Assembly (NCBI GenBank): GCA_910584785.1
Contig: CAJUDX010000041.1
Location: 1-27,840, forward strand
Source: an uncultured Lachnospiraceae bacterium
Lineage (GTDB): Bacteria > Bacillota > Clostridia > Lachnospirales > Lachnospiraceae
Direction: 5' to 3'
Length of the DNA stretch: 27,840 bases
A program made the position numbers and the translations under genes. Positions 1 through 7,774 of the stretch are shown one piece after another. Position 1 is the first letter of the stretch. Each line of letters opens with the position of its first letter. The notes beneath the pieces are model-generated. The model ran no database searches. It saw only the letters and a program-made list of their open reading frames with translations, and was not told the DNA's origin.

Positions 1-385
1 TATTCTTTGTCAAATATACCTCCAAATAGGAATCCATAAAATCCTCCAGAAGTTGGTAAGCACCTTCAGCAATCGTAACCGTGCATGCACTGGGATAATT
101 AAGGGCCGCTGTCACTTTTTTGCTATTCTCCTCGAAAAGCATTGTAGCATTCTCTGCTAATAAATCGTTTTCAAAAGCGTATTTAGTATCAGGATTGATT
201 GTTGCTTTTGTACCTGCACTGTCTTTTTTGATTGCGACGCGAACCGGAGTCTCAACCGCTGCATCACCTATCATGTATAGTTTTTCTGCTTCTTGAGATT
301 CATCTGTCACTGCAAACTCTGATATATTTGGTATCAGCGCAAGCATACCAACGAGTAAAGCTCCCATTAATCTTTTCCATAACAT
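1..385 (-). CDS. Secreted protein of unknown function, 3' end beyond window
   Basis: An open minus-strand frame starts at ATG 385-383 and runs off the left edge after about 128 codons, so the C-terminus is missing. The N-terminus is a signal peptide: two basic residues, a hydrophobic core (GALLVGMLALIP), then an exported-looking stretch after about residue 25. The visible mature part is rich in Asp, Glu, Thr and Lys and has no motif I recognise. A Shine-Dalgarno GAGAGG lies about nine bases before the ATG. It is the next gene downstream of the DUF975-FHA protein on the same strand, with a gap of about 119 bp containing a 12-bp palindrome (CCCGAATTCGGG, 439-450) but no clear terminator, so co-transcription is possible. 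I do not know its function. Confidence 0.75.
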   Translation of the reverse strand, partial: MLWKRLMGALLVGMLALIPNISEFAVTDESQEAEKLYMIGDAAVETPVRVAIKKDSAGTKATINPDTKYAFENDLLAENATMLFEENSKKVTAALNYPSACTVTIAEGAYQLLEDFMDSYLEVYLTKN

Positions 386-504
386 TAAGATAAACCTCTC
401 ACTACAATAGATTTGTGGTTGATTTGTCGTCTCTCTGCCCGAATTCGGGACATTTTACTCCAATATCCCCATCGTTTTCTGTTGTGCTATTTTTTTACAT
501 TCTT

Positions 505-1521
505 CTATCTGCATTCCAGAGAGAAAATATCCCCTCCAGTTCCCAGCTGGAGATATACACCTGAGGCCAGAGAGACCGTCTGATTTTTAGGAAGCTGTCC
601 GCCTTGAAGATTAAAGGTTCCTGATTCCGAATAATCCACGACACTAAACATTCCGTTATTATATTCCACCTTTAAATGCACTGGCGAAATCTGCGCACCC
701 TGAATTACCAGATTACATTGGCTGGCATCGGTGCCAATCAACAGGGAATTTCCGCTTTCCACGGGAATATTTGCACCTGCAAACTCTCCCTGTACACCTA
801 CAAGAAATCCCTGTTTTCCAGTATTCATCCCAAGACTCATCGTCTGGCCCACATCGGAGGCCACTCCATTACTCATCATGCTTCCGCCATTATTGCTGCG
901 GATAATTCCAAGACGCTCTTCTTTAAGATGCAAATAAAGCTGTGCCTTTGTTCCCTCATAATACGGCATGACAAACAATGTACCAATACCACAGGCCAAT
1001 ACACCTAATAAAAACCAGCCGATAAAAGATAATTCTAAAATAAAGGTATCAAATTTATACCCTGTCATCATCTGCTTGCTCAAAGCAAAGATTTCCTTCC
1101 GATCCTTTTCTGGATACTCAGCCACCAGATAAGGCACCATATAATATTCATAGGATTTAATAATTCCAGGTACAACCAGCAGCAGTGTCCACAAACCTAC
1201 AAATAAACTGCGTAAAAACATTACAAGTGCAATATTCCCATAACCATTCTGGAAGCAGCCAAATAATTCGCCAACACCTGCATCATTCCCATTTAATTCG
1301 CTTATGGTAAAATAGCGAACGATTCCCGCGGCAATAATATTGGTGACAAAAATCGTTACCAAAAGCGAGCCAACAAAGGGAATCAAAACCCCGACTAGAC
1401 TCCCCAAAAAAGACAACAGTCCACTAATCAACATTGCCAGAAAAATCACCAGAACACCGTTCCAATAATACATTTTCAGGCTTGCCTTTGAGCAATCTTT
1501 CAAACCAGCTCTTGTCCACAT
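505..1521 (-). CDS. DUF975 family membrane protein with C-terminal FHA-like domain
   Basis: The 338-residue protein has two parts. Residues 1-205 match the DUF975 membrane family. They contain hydrophobic segments near 22-40, 43-66, 98-120 and 164-187, an internal helix-breaking VVPGIIKSYEYYMVP stretch at about 116-130, and a PYYEGTKAQLY end at 186-196. After a Gly/Ser/Asn-rich linker (about 208-240), residues 252-337 resemble a forkhead-associated beta sandwich: LLIGTDASQCNL, then SPVHLKV and GTFNLQGGQLPK. FHA domains bind phosphothreonine peptides. The usual SRxH core is SPVH here, so phospho-binding is not certain. I chose ATG 1521 because GAGGAGG lies just upstream; an in-frame ATG at 1569 has no ribosome site. 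It follows the two-component operon and has its own promoter. The physiological role is unknown. Confidence 0.85.
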   Translation of the reverse strand: MWTRAGLKDCSKASLKMYYWNGVLVIFLAMLISGLLSFLGSLVGVLIPFVGSLLVTIFVTNIIAAGIVRYFTISELNGNDAGVGELFGCFQNGYGNIALVMFLRSLFVGLWTLLLVVPGIIKSYEYYMVPYLVAEYPEKDRKEIFALSKQMMTGYKFDTFILELSFIGWFLLGVLACGIGTLFVMPYYEGTKAQLYLHLKEERLGIIRSNNGGSMMSNGVASDVGQTMSLGMNTGKQGFLVGVQGEFAGANIPVESGNSLLIGTDASQCNLVIQGAQISPVHLKVEYNNGMFSVVDYSESGTFNLQGGQLPKNQTVSLASGVYLQLGTGGDIFSLECR

Positions 1522-1638
1522 AACTTTATCCTCCTCTTCCTGCTTCATCCAGCCCAGACATAGCAACATGAAAATCTACACATGCATTTCCTCCGCACAA
1601 AAGAACCGAATGTCCGCAGAATTTATCAAATCGTATTT

Positions 1639-1667
1639 ATTATAACACAGAATCTTTAGAATGCAAA
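1639..1667 (-). promoter_or_regulatory. Sigma-A-like promoter for the DUF975-FHA gene
   Basis: On the minus strand a perfect TATAAT (1639-1644) is preceded by 17 bp and a weak -35, TTTGCA (1662-1667). The predicted transcript starts about 110 bases before the chosen ATG. This gives the membrane protein its own transcription start downstream of the histidine kinase. No convincing terminator separates them, so read-through is also possible. Confidence 0.55.
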
Positions 1668-1695
1668 TAATTCTCGCGCTTTGTATCCTGCCGGA

Positions 1696-3246
1696 TCAGG
1701 CCATCTCCAGCATAAACCAAAACTCCACGCCGTCCTCCCGATTTTCCACGCCAAAGGGCTGCTGATGAGAATGCATAATCGCCTTAACAATCGAAAGGCC
1801 GATACCGCTTCCCCCATAGGCTCTGGTTCTTGCCTTATCCACTTTATAAAATTTTGTCCAGAGGTTAGGCAAATCTTCCTGGGGAATAGGGCTTCCCGTA
1901 TTGAAAACCCCCACTCTTATTCGCCCTTGCTGCTGCCGGAGAGAAACCTGGATCTCTCCTCCCGGATGAACATGATTTAATGCATTGCTCAGATAATTAG
2001 TAACCACTTCTTCTATTTTAAACTCATCCGCCCACACATAACAGGGGCCTTCCTGTACAAAAACCGTTTCAACCCCTGCCTGTTCTGTAAGAATATGCAC
2101 AGAGGCCAGCAATCCCCGGATTAATTCTGCTATATCAAATCGCTCCATTACCACAACATCTTTTCCCGACTCCAATGCGCTAAGAGTAAGAAGTTGTTTC
2201 ACCATTCGATTCATTTTCTGCGCCTCATCCACAATTACCTCGCAGTAATAATCCCGGCTCTCCTTATCCTCTGCCATTCCTTCACTTAAGCCCTCCGCAT
2301 AGCCCTGAATCAGGGCAATCGGTGTTTTTAGTTCATGAGAAACATTGGCAATAAATTCCTTACGCATCTCATCAATTTGAATTTTTTCTTCAATATCGCG
2401 CTGCAGTTGAAGATTTGCTGTTTTCAGTTCACCGATCGCATCCTTTAAGCAGCTGGAAAGAGTATTCATACTGTGACCCAAAACACCGATTTCATCCGTT
2501 GCCTCACCCGCATAGCGGGCCTCAAAATCCAGGTTGCTCATCCTCTCTGAAATCGTCGTCAATGATAAAATGGGAGAGGTGATTTTTTGGGTGGTAAAAT
2601 AAATCAAAATGCTTCCGCCAGCCATAACTGCCAGACCCACATAGGCCAAAAACCGATTGGACAATGCTGCACTTTCCCGGATGCTGGCAATGGGCATGGA
2701 CATAATAAAGCCAGTGCCATTGTCAGAAAAAAATCCCCAGCACTCCAGATAATGCGAACGCACCCTGGGTTCAAAAATCTTCTGAATCGTATAGTTTTCT
2801 GTCTGTGAAACAATATCCCCTGGTCGGTTATCCTTGCCCAAAATATTGCGCAAAAATCGTTCGCTTAAAAAATCTCCCTTTCTTTCAAAGGAAATAATGG
2901 TACCATTAAAACTGTCCATGATGGCAATGGAAATATTCGACCCTTCATTCAACTCACGGATCAATTTAACCATCGGGGTCTCCTCCCTCTCAGAAGACTT
3001 GCCCAGACGCCCCTGCTCTTCCGCCTCCTTAAATTCCTGCGTAATATCCACGCCCTGTTCCCGCCCGAACATCAGCAGAGCATCTACCTGTACATAAGCC
3101 TGCTCCAAATCCTTAACCTTTTCACTCAGATAAAAACGTTCGAGAAAGAAACGGTTGATAATAAATAACCCAATCAGTGCTGCTGCCATTAAACCGATAA
3201 AAATAAGAGTAAAGCGGATTCGAATCGAGTGTTTCATGCTTTTCAT
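1696..3246 (-). CDS. Sensor histidine kinase (HAMP, HisKA, HATPase)
   Basis: This 516-residue membrane kinase senses an unknown extracytoplasmic signal and passes phosphate to the regulator encoded just upstream. Transmembrane segments are at about 11-33 and 198-217, enclosing an outside domain of about 160 residues. HAMP covers about 217-270. The H-box FIANVSHELKTP puts the phospho-accepting His at 304. The ATPase domain has the N-box YLSNALNHV (418-426) and G2 motif GGSGIGLSIVKAI (478-490). The G1 motif is VFNTGSPIP, as in many VanS/PhoR-like kinases. The start is five bases after the regulator stop, and its AGGAG ribosome site lies inside the end of the regulator gene, so the two are translationally linked. 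Which subfamily (PhoR, VicK, VanS or other) cannot be settled by eye. Confidence 0.95.
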   Translation of the reverse strand: MKSMKHSIRIRFTLIFIGLMAAALIGLFIINRFFLERFYLSEKVKDLEQAYVQVDALLMFGREQGVDITQEFKEAEEQGRLGKSSEREETPMVKLIRELNEGSNISIAIMDSFNGTIISFERKGDFLSERFLRNILGKDNRPGDIVSQTENYTIQKIFEPRVRSHYLECWGFFSDNGTGFIMSMPIASIRESAALSNRFLAYVGLAVMAGGSILIYFTTQKITSPILSLTTISERMSNLDFEARYAGEATDEIGVLGHSMNTLSSCLKDAIGELKTANLQLQRDIEEKIQIDEMRKEFIANVSHELKTPIALIQGYAEGLSEGMAEDKESRDYYCEVIVDEAQKMNRMVKQLLTLSALESGKDVVVMERFDIAELIRGLLASVHILTEQAGVETVFVQEGPCYVWADEFKIEEVVTNYLSNALNHVHPGGEIQVSLRQQQGRIRVGVFNTGSPIPQEDLPNLWTKFYKVDKARTRAYGGSGIGLSIVKAIMHSHQQPFGVENREDGVEFWFMLEMA

Positions 3247-3251
3247 GGCGT

Positions 3252-3929
3252 TTATACTCCTGTATCAAATTTATAACCCATGCCCCAAATCGTGCGGATA
3301 TACTCCCCCTTTTCTCCCATCTTGCTTCTAAGCTTCTTTACGTGGGTATCAATGGTCCGTGCATCGCCAAAATAATCATAATTCCAAACATGATTTAAAA
3401 TCTTTTCCCTGGAGAGCGCAATGCCCTGATTTTCAATAAAGTAGCTGAGAAGTTCAAACTCTTTATAGCTTAAATCAATCGTTTTTCCATCAATCGTCAC
3501 CATGCGGGCTGCCTTATCGATACAGATTCCTCCCACCTCAAACGCTTCTGTACTGGAAAGATTCGTTCTCCTTAAGATCGCTTCCACACGGGCAACCAGA
3601 ATTTTGGGACTGAATGGTTTGGTAATATACTCATCAACTCCCAGTTCAAACCCCTGCAATTCGTCGCGCTCCTCGCCGCGGGCAGTGAGCATAATGATGG
3701 GGACACGGGAAAATTTTCGGATCGTTTTGCAGACCTCCCAACCATCCATTTTCGGCATCATGATATCCAAAAGGATGAGCGCAATGTCTTTCTGGTTAAA
3801 AAACAAGTCGATCGCAGCTTCACCATCGGCAGCTTCCAGAACAGTAAATCCTTTAATCGAAAGAAAATCCTTAACCAACTTTCGCATACGGGCTTCGTCA
3901 TCTACGACTAATATTTTTAATGCATCCAT
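3252..3929 (-). CDS. OmpR/PhoB-family response regulator
   Basis: A 225-residue two-domain regulator. The receiver domain (about 4-118) has the acidic pair D10-D11, phospho-accepting D55 in LLDIMMPKMDGW, T82 and K104. The winged-helix DNA-binding domain spans about 126-223, with the family signatures LSYKEFELL, RTIDTHVKKLR and IRTIWGMGYKF. All catalytic residues are present, so it should be phosphorylated normally by the kinase encoded next. A GGAAGGAG ribosome site lies nine bases before the ATG. OmpR-family proteins bind direct repeats with an 11-bp period, and such an array lies upstream of its own promoter (4055-4082), which suggests autoregulation. Its regulon is unknown. Confidence 0.96.
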   Translation of the reverse strand: MDALKILVVDDEARMRKLVKDFLSIKGFTVLEAADGEAAIDLFFNQKDIALILLDIMMPKMDGWEVCKTIRKFSRVPIIMLTARGEERDELQGFELGVDEYITKPFSPKILVARVEAILRRTNLSSTEAFEVGGICIDKAARMVTIDGKTIDLSYKEFELLSYFIENQGIALSREKILNHVWNYDYFGDARTIDTHVKKLRSKMGEKGEYIRTIWGMGYKFDTGV

Positions 3930-4021
3930 GTGAGGGACTCCTTCCTTTCCATAAATTCATTTCATCATTGTTAAAGGGAAGTTATTTTAAGATTAGATTT
4001 TACTGTGATTATTTTTTTCCA

Positions 4022-4050
4022 ACTATACAGTATTTTATCAGTTGTGCAGA
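4022..4050 (-). promoter_or_regulatory. Candidate promoter of the two-component operon
   Basis: On the minus strand TATAGT (4022-4027) lies 17 bp downstream of TCTGCA (4045-4050). The -35 matches the consensus at only about three of six positions, as at activator-dependent promoters. A PhoP-box-like array begins four bases further upstream. The regulator ATG is about 90 bases downstream. Confidence 0.4.
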
Positions 4051-4054
4051 GGAA

Positions 4055-4082
4055 TTTCCATAGAGTTCACAAAGATTTCACA
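4055..4082 (+). promoter_or_regulatory. PhoP/OmpR-type direct-repeat operator (candidate)
   Basis: Three hexamers occur with an exact 11-bp period on the plus strand: TTTCCA (4055-4060), TTCACA (4066-4071) and TTCACA (4077-4082). The known Bacillus PhoP box is repeated TT(A/C/T)ACA with 4-6 bp spacers, so two hexamers fit fully and one at five of six positions. The array sits directly upstream of the candidate -35 of the regulator gene, the usual place for autoactivation by an OmpR-family protein. The repeats point against the direction of transcription, which is a caveat. Confidence 0.4.
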
Positions 4083-4262
4083 GATAAAAGACTGATTTTC
4101 TCCGCCCATTGCCCGGATAAAGGTATAGTTTGAGGTTCCTGCACCAGCATGGATACTCCAGGACAGACTGATGACTGCCTGTTTGTTTTACATTATCTCT
4201 TGGTGCCCTGTGTCTTCCTTACTTATACCAATATACCATCTAAACGATCATAAATAAAGAAC
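4083..4262. other. Intergenic stretch, no gene recognised
   Basis: About 180 bp between the PhoP-like array and the 16-bp tandem repeat contain no open frame with a ribosome site, no tRNA-like fold and no hairpin that I can support. The wider gene-free gap is 3930-4418. Confidence 0.5.
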
Positions 4263-4326
4263 AATACTAAATAAAAACCATACTAAGTAAAAACCACACT
4301 AAGTAAAAACTATACTAAACAAAAAC
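4263..4326. repeat. Four tandem copies of a 16-bp unit
   Basis: Four contiguous 16-bp units (4263-4278, 4279-4294, 4295-4310, 4311-4326) follow the consensus CATACTAAGTAAAAAC with one to three changes each. The last unit's AAAAAC is also the left arm of the terminator at 4321-4369. Read in the direction of the nfn transcript, the unit is therefore the U-tract plus about ten bases, repeated four times downstream of the hairpin. Confidence 0.85.
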
Positions 4327-4369
4327 TGCCGCACCAGGAACGTTTTCCCCTCCTGATACAGCAGTTTTT
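4321..4369 (-). terminator. Rho-independent terminator of the nfn operon
   Basis: The arms AAAAACTGC (4321-4329) and GCAGTTTTT (4361-4369) form a 9-bp stem, with an inner helix CAGGA (4335-4339) and TCCTG (4351-4355). On the minus strand the hairpin is followed by TTTTTGTTT. It lies about 50 bases after the nfnB stop. The A/T arms on both sides allow bidirectional function, but no plus-strand gene approaches it. Confidence 0.75.
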
Positions 4370-4418
4370 CCTTATCCTTGTTTTCAGTTACTCTTTTTAT
4401 TCTAATTGATTTACACCA

Positions 4419-5807
4419 TTATTTCTGCGACAGATATTCATGGATTCCCTTTGCCCCTGCTTTTCCTGCCTCCATAGCAAGAATTACCGTTGCCGCTCCG
4501 GTTACTGCATCGCCACCGGCATAAACGCCCTCCTTGGTCGTCTTTCCGCTGTTTTCATCGGCAATAATACATTTCCACCTATTCGTTTCCAGGCCTTCGG
4601 TCGTTGATGAAATTAACGGATTAGGTGAGGTTCCCAGGGACATAATCACGGTATCCACTTCAATGGTATAGTCAGATCCCGAAATTTCCACAGGCCTTCT
4701 TCTTCCCGATGCGTCCGGCTCGCCTAACTCCATCTTCCTTACCACCATTCCTTTTACCCAGTCATTTTCATCCGTCAAAATTTCCACCGGATTAGTCAAA
4801 AGGTTAAAAATTACCCCTTCTTCCTTTGCATGGTGCACTTCCTCCACACGGGCGGGAAGCTCGGCTTCGGAACGGCGGTAAACGATATGTACCTCTGCCC
4901 CAAGACGAAGCGCAGTTCTTGCAGCATCCATTGCCACATTTCCGCCGCCAACCACAGCCACTTTTTTCCCATGCATGATTGGAGTGTCATAATCATCGCG
5001 GAAAGCTTTCATCAGGTTATTCCTGGTCAGATATTCATTGGCAGAAAAGACACCGTTTGCATTTTCTCCGGGAATCCCCATAAACTTCGGAAGCCCCGCA
5101 CCGGAACCGATAAAGACGGCCTCGTAGCCCTCCTCATCCATCAGCTGATCGATAGTTACTGATTTTCCAATAATCACATTTGTCTGAATTAACACACCAA
5201 GCTTTTTCACATTTTCCACTTCATGGCGGACAACCTCTAGCTTAGGCAGACGAAATTCTGGAATCCCATAGGTCAACACGCCGCCCGGCTCGTGCAGTGC
5301 CTCAAAAATCGTCACTTCATAGCCCAGTTTTGCCAAATCTCCCGCACAGGTTAATCCGGCAGGGCCAGATCCAATCACAGCTACCTTATGCCCGTTTGTT
5401 TTTTCAGGCTTTGCAGGAACAAAACCGTTCTCTCTTGACCAGTCAGCAACAAAACGCTCAAGTTTACCGATAGAAATAGGCTCACCCTTAATTCCACGAA
5501 TACACTTGCCTTCACACTGGCTTTCCTGCGGACACACGCGACCGCACACAGCGGGAAGGGCAGATGCCTCAGCGATAATTTCCGCCGCCTTTTTAAAGTC
5601 TCCTGCTTCTACTTCTTTAATAAATCCCGGAATATTAATGGAAACAGGGCATCCGCTGACGCATTTTGCATTATTTTTACACTTTAAACAGCGCGAAGCC
5701 TCCTCCATCGCCTCTTCCTGATTATAGCCTAAACAAACTTCCTCAAAATTTGCCGCACGTACCTTGGGGTCCTGTTCGCGCACAGGAACTTTCTTTAACA
5801 CATCCAT
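4419..5807 (-). CDS. nfnB: NfnB-type large subunit of NADH-dependent ferredoxin:NADP+ oxidoreductase (GltA-like)
   Basis: This 462-residue flavoprotein belongs to the GltD/NfnB family. The N-terminal domain carries eight Cys for two [4Fe-4S] clusters: C40, C43, C49, C53 and C88, C92, C98, C102. An FAD Rossmann motif GSGPAG is at 146-151, a second nucleotide motif GGGNVAMD at 287-294, and the NADP-binding RRSEAELPAR at 311-320. NfnAB couples NADP+ reduction by NADH and reduced ferredoxin through electron bifurcation in the cytoplasm of anaerobes. The ATG overlaps the nfnA stop by one base (TAATG), with GGAGGTGAT as ribosome site. That fixed coupling to nfnA favours NfnB over glutamate synthase small subunit, since no large glutamate synthase gene is nearby. 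A SudAB-type activity remains possible. Confidence 0.9.
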   Translation of the reverse strand: MDVLKKVPVREQDPKVRAANFEEVCLGYNQEEAMEEASRCLKCKNNAKCVSGCPVSINIPGFIKEVEAGDFKKAAEIIAEASALPAVCGRVCPQESQCEGKCIRGIKGEPISIGKLERFVADWSRENGFVPAKPEKTNGHKVAVIGSGPAGLTCAGDLAKLGYEVTIFEALHEPGGVLTYGIPEFRLPKLEVVRHEVENVKKLGVLIQTNVIIGKSVTIDQLMDEEGYEAVFIGSGAGLPKFMGIPGENANGVFSANEYLTRNNLMKAFRDDYDTPIMHGKKVAVVGGGNVAMDAARTALRLGAEVHIVYRRSEAELPARVEEVHHAKEEGVIFNLLTNPVEILTDENDWVKGMVVRKMELGEPDASGRRRPVEISGSDYTIEVDTVIMSLGTSPNPLISSTTEGLETNRWKCIIADENSGKTTKEGVYAGGDAVTGAATVILAMEAGKAGAKGIHEYLSQK

Positions 5808-6697
5808 TAGTTATCACCTCCGCAATGTCCGCATCCGCCGTGATGCGTGTCGCCCTCCTGGGCTTTCAGTGCAGCCCGTCCCTCAGCTGTCTTATACATC
5901 TGCTGACGCTTCATGGCCTCATCAAAGTTTACCAGATGCCCGTCAAACTCCGGTCCGTCCACACAGGCAAATTTCACCTGATCGCCCACCGTCAGACGGC
6001 AGGCACCGCACATTCCTGTACCATCCACCATAATCGGGTTCATACTGACAATGGTGGGAAGCCCCAGATCTTTCGTCAGCTTGCAGACAAACTTCATCAT
6101 GATCATCGGGCCGATCGCCACGCAGATATCGTACTTCTTTCCCTGAACCTCCACTAAATCCTTAATTACATCTGTTACCATGCCCTTACGCACATAGGAA
6201 CCATCATCGGTAGTGATATACAGGTTTCCCGCTGCCTCTTTCATCACATCTTCCAAAATCAGCAGTTCTTTATTCTTGGAGCCCACAATCACATCCACAT
6301 CAATTCCCCGTTCCCGCATCCACTTTACCTGCGGATAAACCGGGGCAGCGCCGACACCTCCGGCGACAAATAAATACTTTCTTTTCTTTACCTCTTCAAG
6401 ATCATCATGAACAAATTCGGAGGGCTGTCCTAAAGGCCCCACAAAGTCCTGGAAGGCATCGCCTGCCACAAGTTTTGCCATCCTAATTGTCGAAGCGCCC
6501 ACACTCTGGAATACTATAGTAACGGTACCCTTTTCCCGATCAAAGTCACAGATTGTCAGCGGGATTCTCTCTCCCGTCTCATCCATTTTTACAATAACAA
6601 ACTCTCCCGGCTGGCACCGTTTAGCTACCCTGGGTGCTTCCACATCCATCAGGTAAATCTTATCTGCCAGCTTTTCTGCTTTTAAGATTTTATACAT
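5807..6697 (-). CDS. nfnA: NfnA-type small subunit, FAD/NAD-binding [2Fe-2S] reductase
   Basis: A 296-residue ferredoxin-NADP reductase-like protein of the PyrK/SudB/NfnA group. It shows an FAD-binding barrel (RIPLTICDFD, about 44-53), an NAD-binding Rossmann part (VAGGVGAAPVYPQ, about 111-123), and a late cluster region GTGMCGACRLTVG with C230 and C233 followed by C245. The known NfnA [2Fe-2S] cluster uses three Cys plus an Asp, which fits. In the complex NfnA holds the NADH site. I start at ATG 6697, eight bases after GGAGG; the ATG at 6712 overlaps that ribosome site. The last residues, HHGGCGHCGG, form an extra Cys/His tail. It lies 39 bases downstream of the epimerase-family gene and probably shares its transcript. 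Confidence 0.9.
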   Translation of the reverse strand: MYKILKAEKLADKIYLMDVEAPRVAKRCQPGEFVIVKMDETGERIPLTICDFDREKGTVTIVFQSVGASTIRMAKLVAGDAFQDFVGPLGQPSEFVHDDLEEVKKRKYLFVAGGVGAAPVYPQVKWMRERGIDVDVIVGSKNKELLILEDVMKEAAGNLYITTDDGSYVRKGMVTDVIKDLVEVQGKKYDICVAIGPMIMMKFVCKLTKDLGLPTIVSMNPIMVDGTGMCGACRLTVGDQVKFACVDGPEFDGHLVNFDEAMKRQQMYKTAEGRAALKAQEGDTHHGGCGHCGGDN

Positions 6698-6736
6698 CTG
6701 TCTTTCCTCCATTCTGTACTACCTGCTTCATCCATC

Positions 6737-7624
6737 TTAATGAATTTCAATGCAATAACCTGCGGTAAATTCCTGTCCGGCAGCCAGCTTCATCTCGCCC
6801 TCCCGCTCAGACAGTTCTCCCTCATAGCCCGCCTTATCACAGCGCCCAAACCACGGCTCTAAGCAGACAAAAGGATGTGTTTTTTCCATCGTCCAGACCC
6901 CCATGTACGGTGTTCTGGGACAATGCACCGTAACATACGGTGTTTCCCCCGGCAGCAGCAGGCTGATGGTATTTACCTGTCCCTGATCAAAAATATAGGT
7001 CAGAGCACGGTCAAAAAATCCCGGAGTAATGGGTGCCTTCCCTTCATCCAGCACTAAAAGATCCGATAAAGCATCTACCTGAAATCCATCCTCATCCGGT
7101 GCCTGAAAATGCACAGGCCCTTCCTGGTGAAAATCAAGGGTAAAATCATAAACCCCCAGCCCCTCCGGTGTCTTAAAGGCCGGATGACCGCCCAGCATAA
7201 AATATAAATCTTTATCGCCGGTATTGATCACTTTCCACATCACGCGAATTTTTTTATCCTCCAGGCGGTGCCCGGTTTCCAGCTGAAAGGAAAACGGATA
7301 AACCTTTCGGGTTTCCTCAGAATCCTTCAGACTGTGCCATACTTCCCTATCCGTCTCTGACAATACGGTAAACTCCATATCCCTTGCAAAACCATGCGCT
7401 CCCATCGGATAACTGTTTCCCTGATAATGATAAACACCATTTGCACACCTTCCGATAAAAGGAAATAATATCGGCGAATGCCTGCCCCAAATTTCCGGTT
7501 TTCCCTCCCACAATATCTCACGGGAATGGTTCTTATCATAAATCCTGACCAATTCTCCTCCATGGGAAGCAATTTCCACAAGTAAATCTGCGTTTTCCAG
7601 GACTACTTTATCATTTTTAATCAT
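6737..7624 (-). CDS. Aldose 1-epimerase family protein (LacX-like)
   Basis: A 295-residue cytoplasmic protein of the galactose-mutarotase-like superfamily. Family signatures include ILFPFIGRCANGVYHYQG, MGAHGFARD (likely active-site His), GGHPAF and the C-terminal CLEPWFGR with its conserved Glu. Enzymes of this fold interconvert alpha and beta anomers of sugars, but LacX-type members are poorly characterised and the substrate cannot be read from the sequence. The ATG at 7624 was chosen because AAGGAGAGG lies upstream; the longer frame to 7687 would start at the predicted transcription start. It is first in the apparent unit with nfnA and nfnB. No functional link between sugar epimerisation and transhydrogenation is evident. 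Confidence 0.88.
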   Translation of the reverse strand: MIKNDKVVLENADLLVEIASHGGELVRIYDKNHSREILWEGKPEIWGRHSPILFPFIGRCANGVYHYQGNSYPMGAHGFARDMEFTVLSETDREVWHSLKDSEETRKVYPFSFQLETGHRLEDKKIRVMWKVINTGDKDLYFMLGGHPAFKTPEGLGVYDFTLDFHQEGPVHFQAPDEDGFQVDALSDLLVLDEGKAPITPGFFDRALTYIFDQGQVNTISLLLPGETPYVTVHCPRTPYMGVWTMEKTHPFVCLEPWFGRCDKAGYEGELSEREGEMKLAAGQEFTAGYCIEIH

Positions 7625-7689
7625 TCTGCCTCTCCTTTCAGAGATGACTATAGCGTATTCACCAAATCCACGAGTAGCCGGATACATAC

Positions 7690-7718
7690 ACTATAGCACA
7701 TCGCAATAAAATATACAA
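7690..7718 (-). promoter_or_regulatory. Sigma-A promoter of the epimerase-nfnAB unit
   Basis: On the minus strand TTGTAT (7713-7718) is separated by exactly 17 bp from TATAGT (7690-7695), with TGC directly before the -10 as an extended element. The start codon is about 60 bases further on. The region between it and the folA stop holds no clear terminator. Confidence 0.7.
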
Positions 7719-7774
7719 TATTTTTTAGGTAAAAGTTAAAAATCTAACAAATTTTTAGGCATTTCCCCTTAATT

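Noticed and set aside
439..450. 12-bp palindrome CCCGAATTCGGG, considered as terminator or operator
   Set aside because: No T tract follows on either strand and there is only one copy; mentioned only under the neighbouring gene.
4419..5807. Glutamate synthase small subunit (GltD) as the name for this gene
   Set aside because: No glutamate synthase large subunit is adjacent and the gene overlaps an NfnA-type partner, so NfnB is the better name.
5666..6157. Plus-strand 163-codon frame
   Set aside because: It lies opposite nfnA and nfnB, has no ribosome site, and its His- and Leu-rich composition is typical of antisense shadows.
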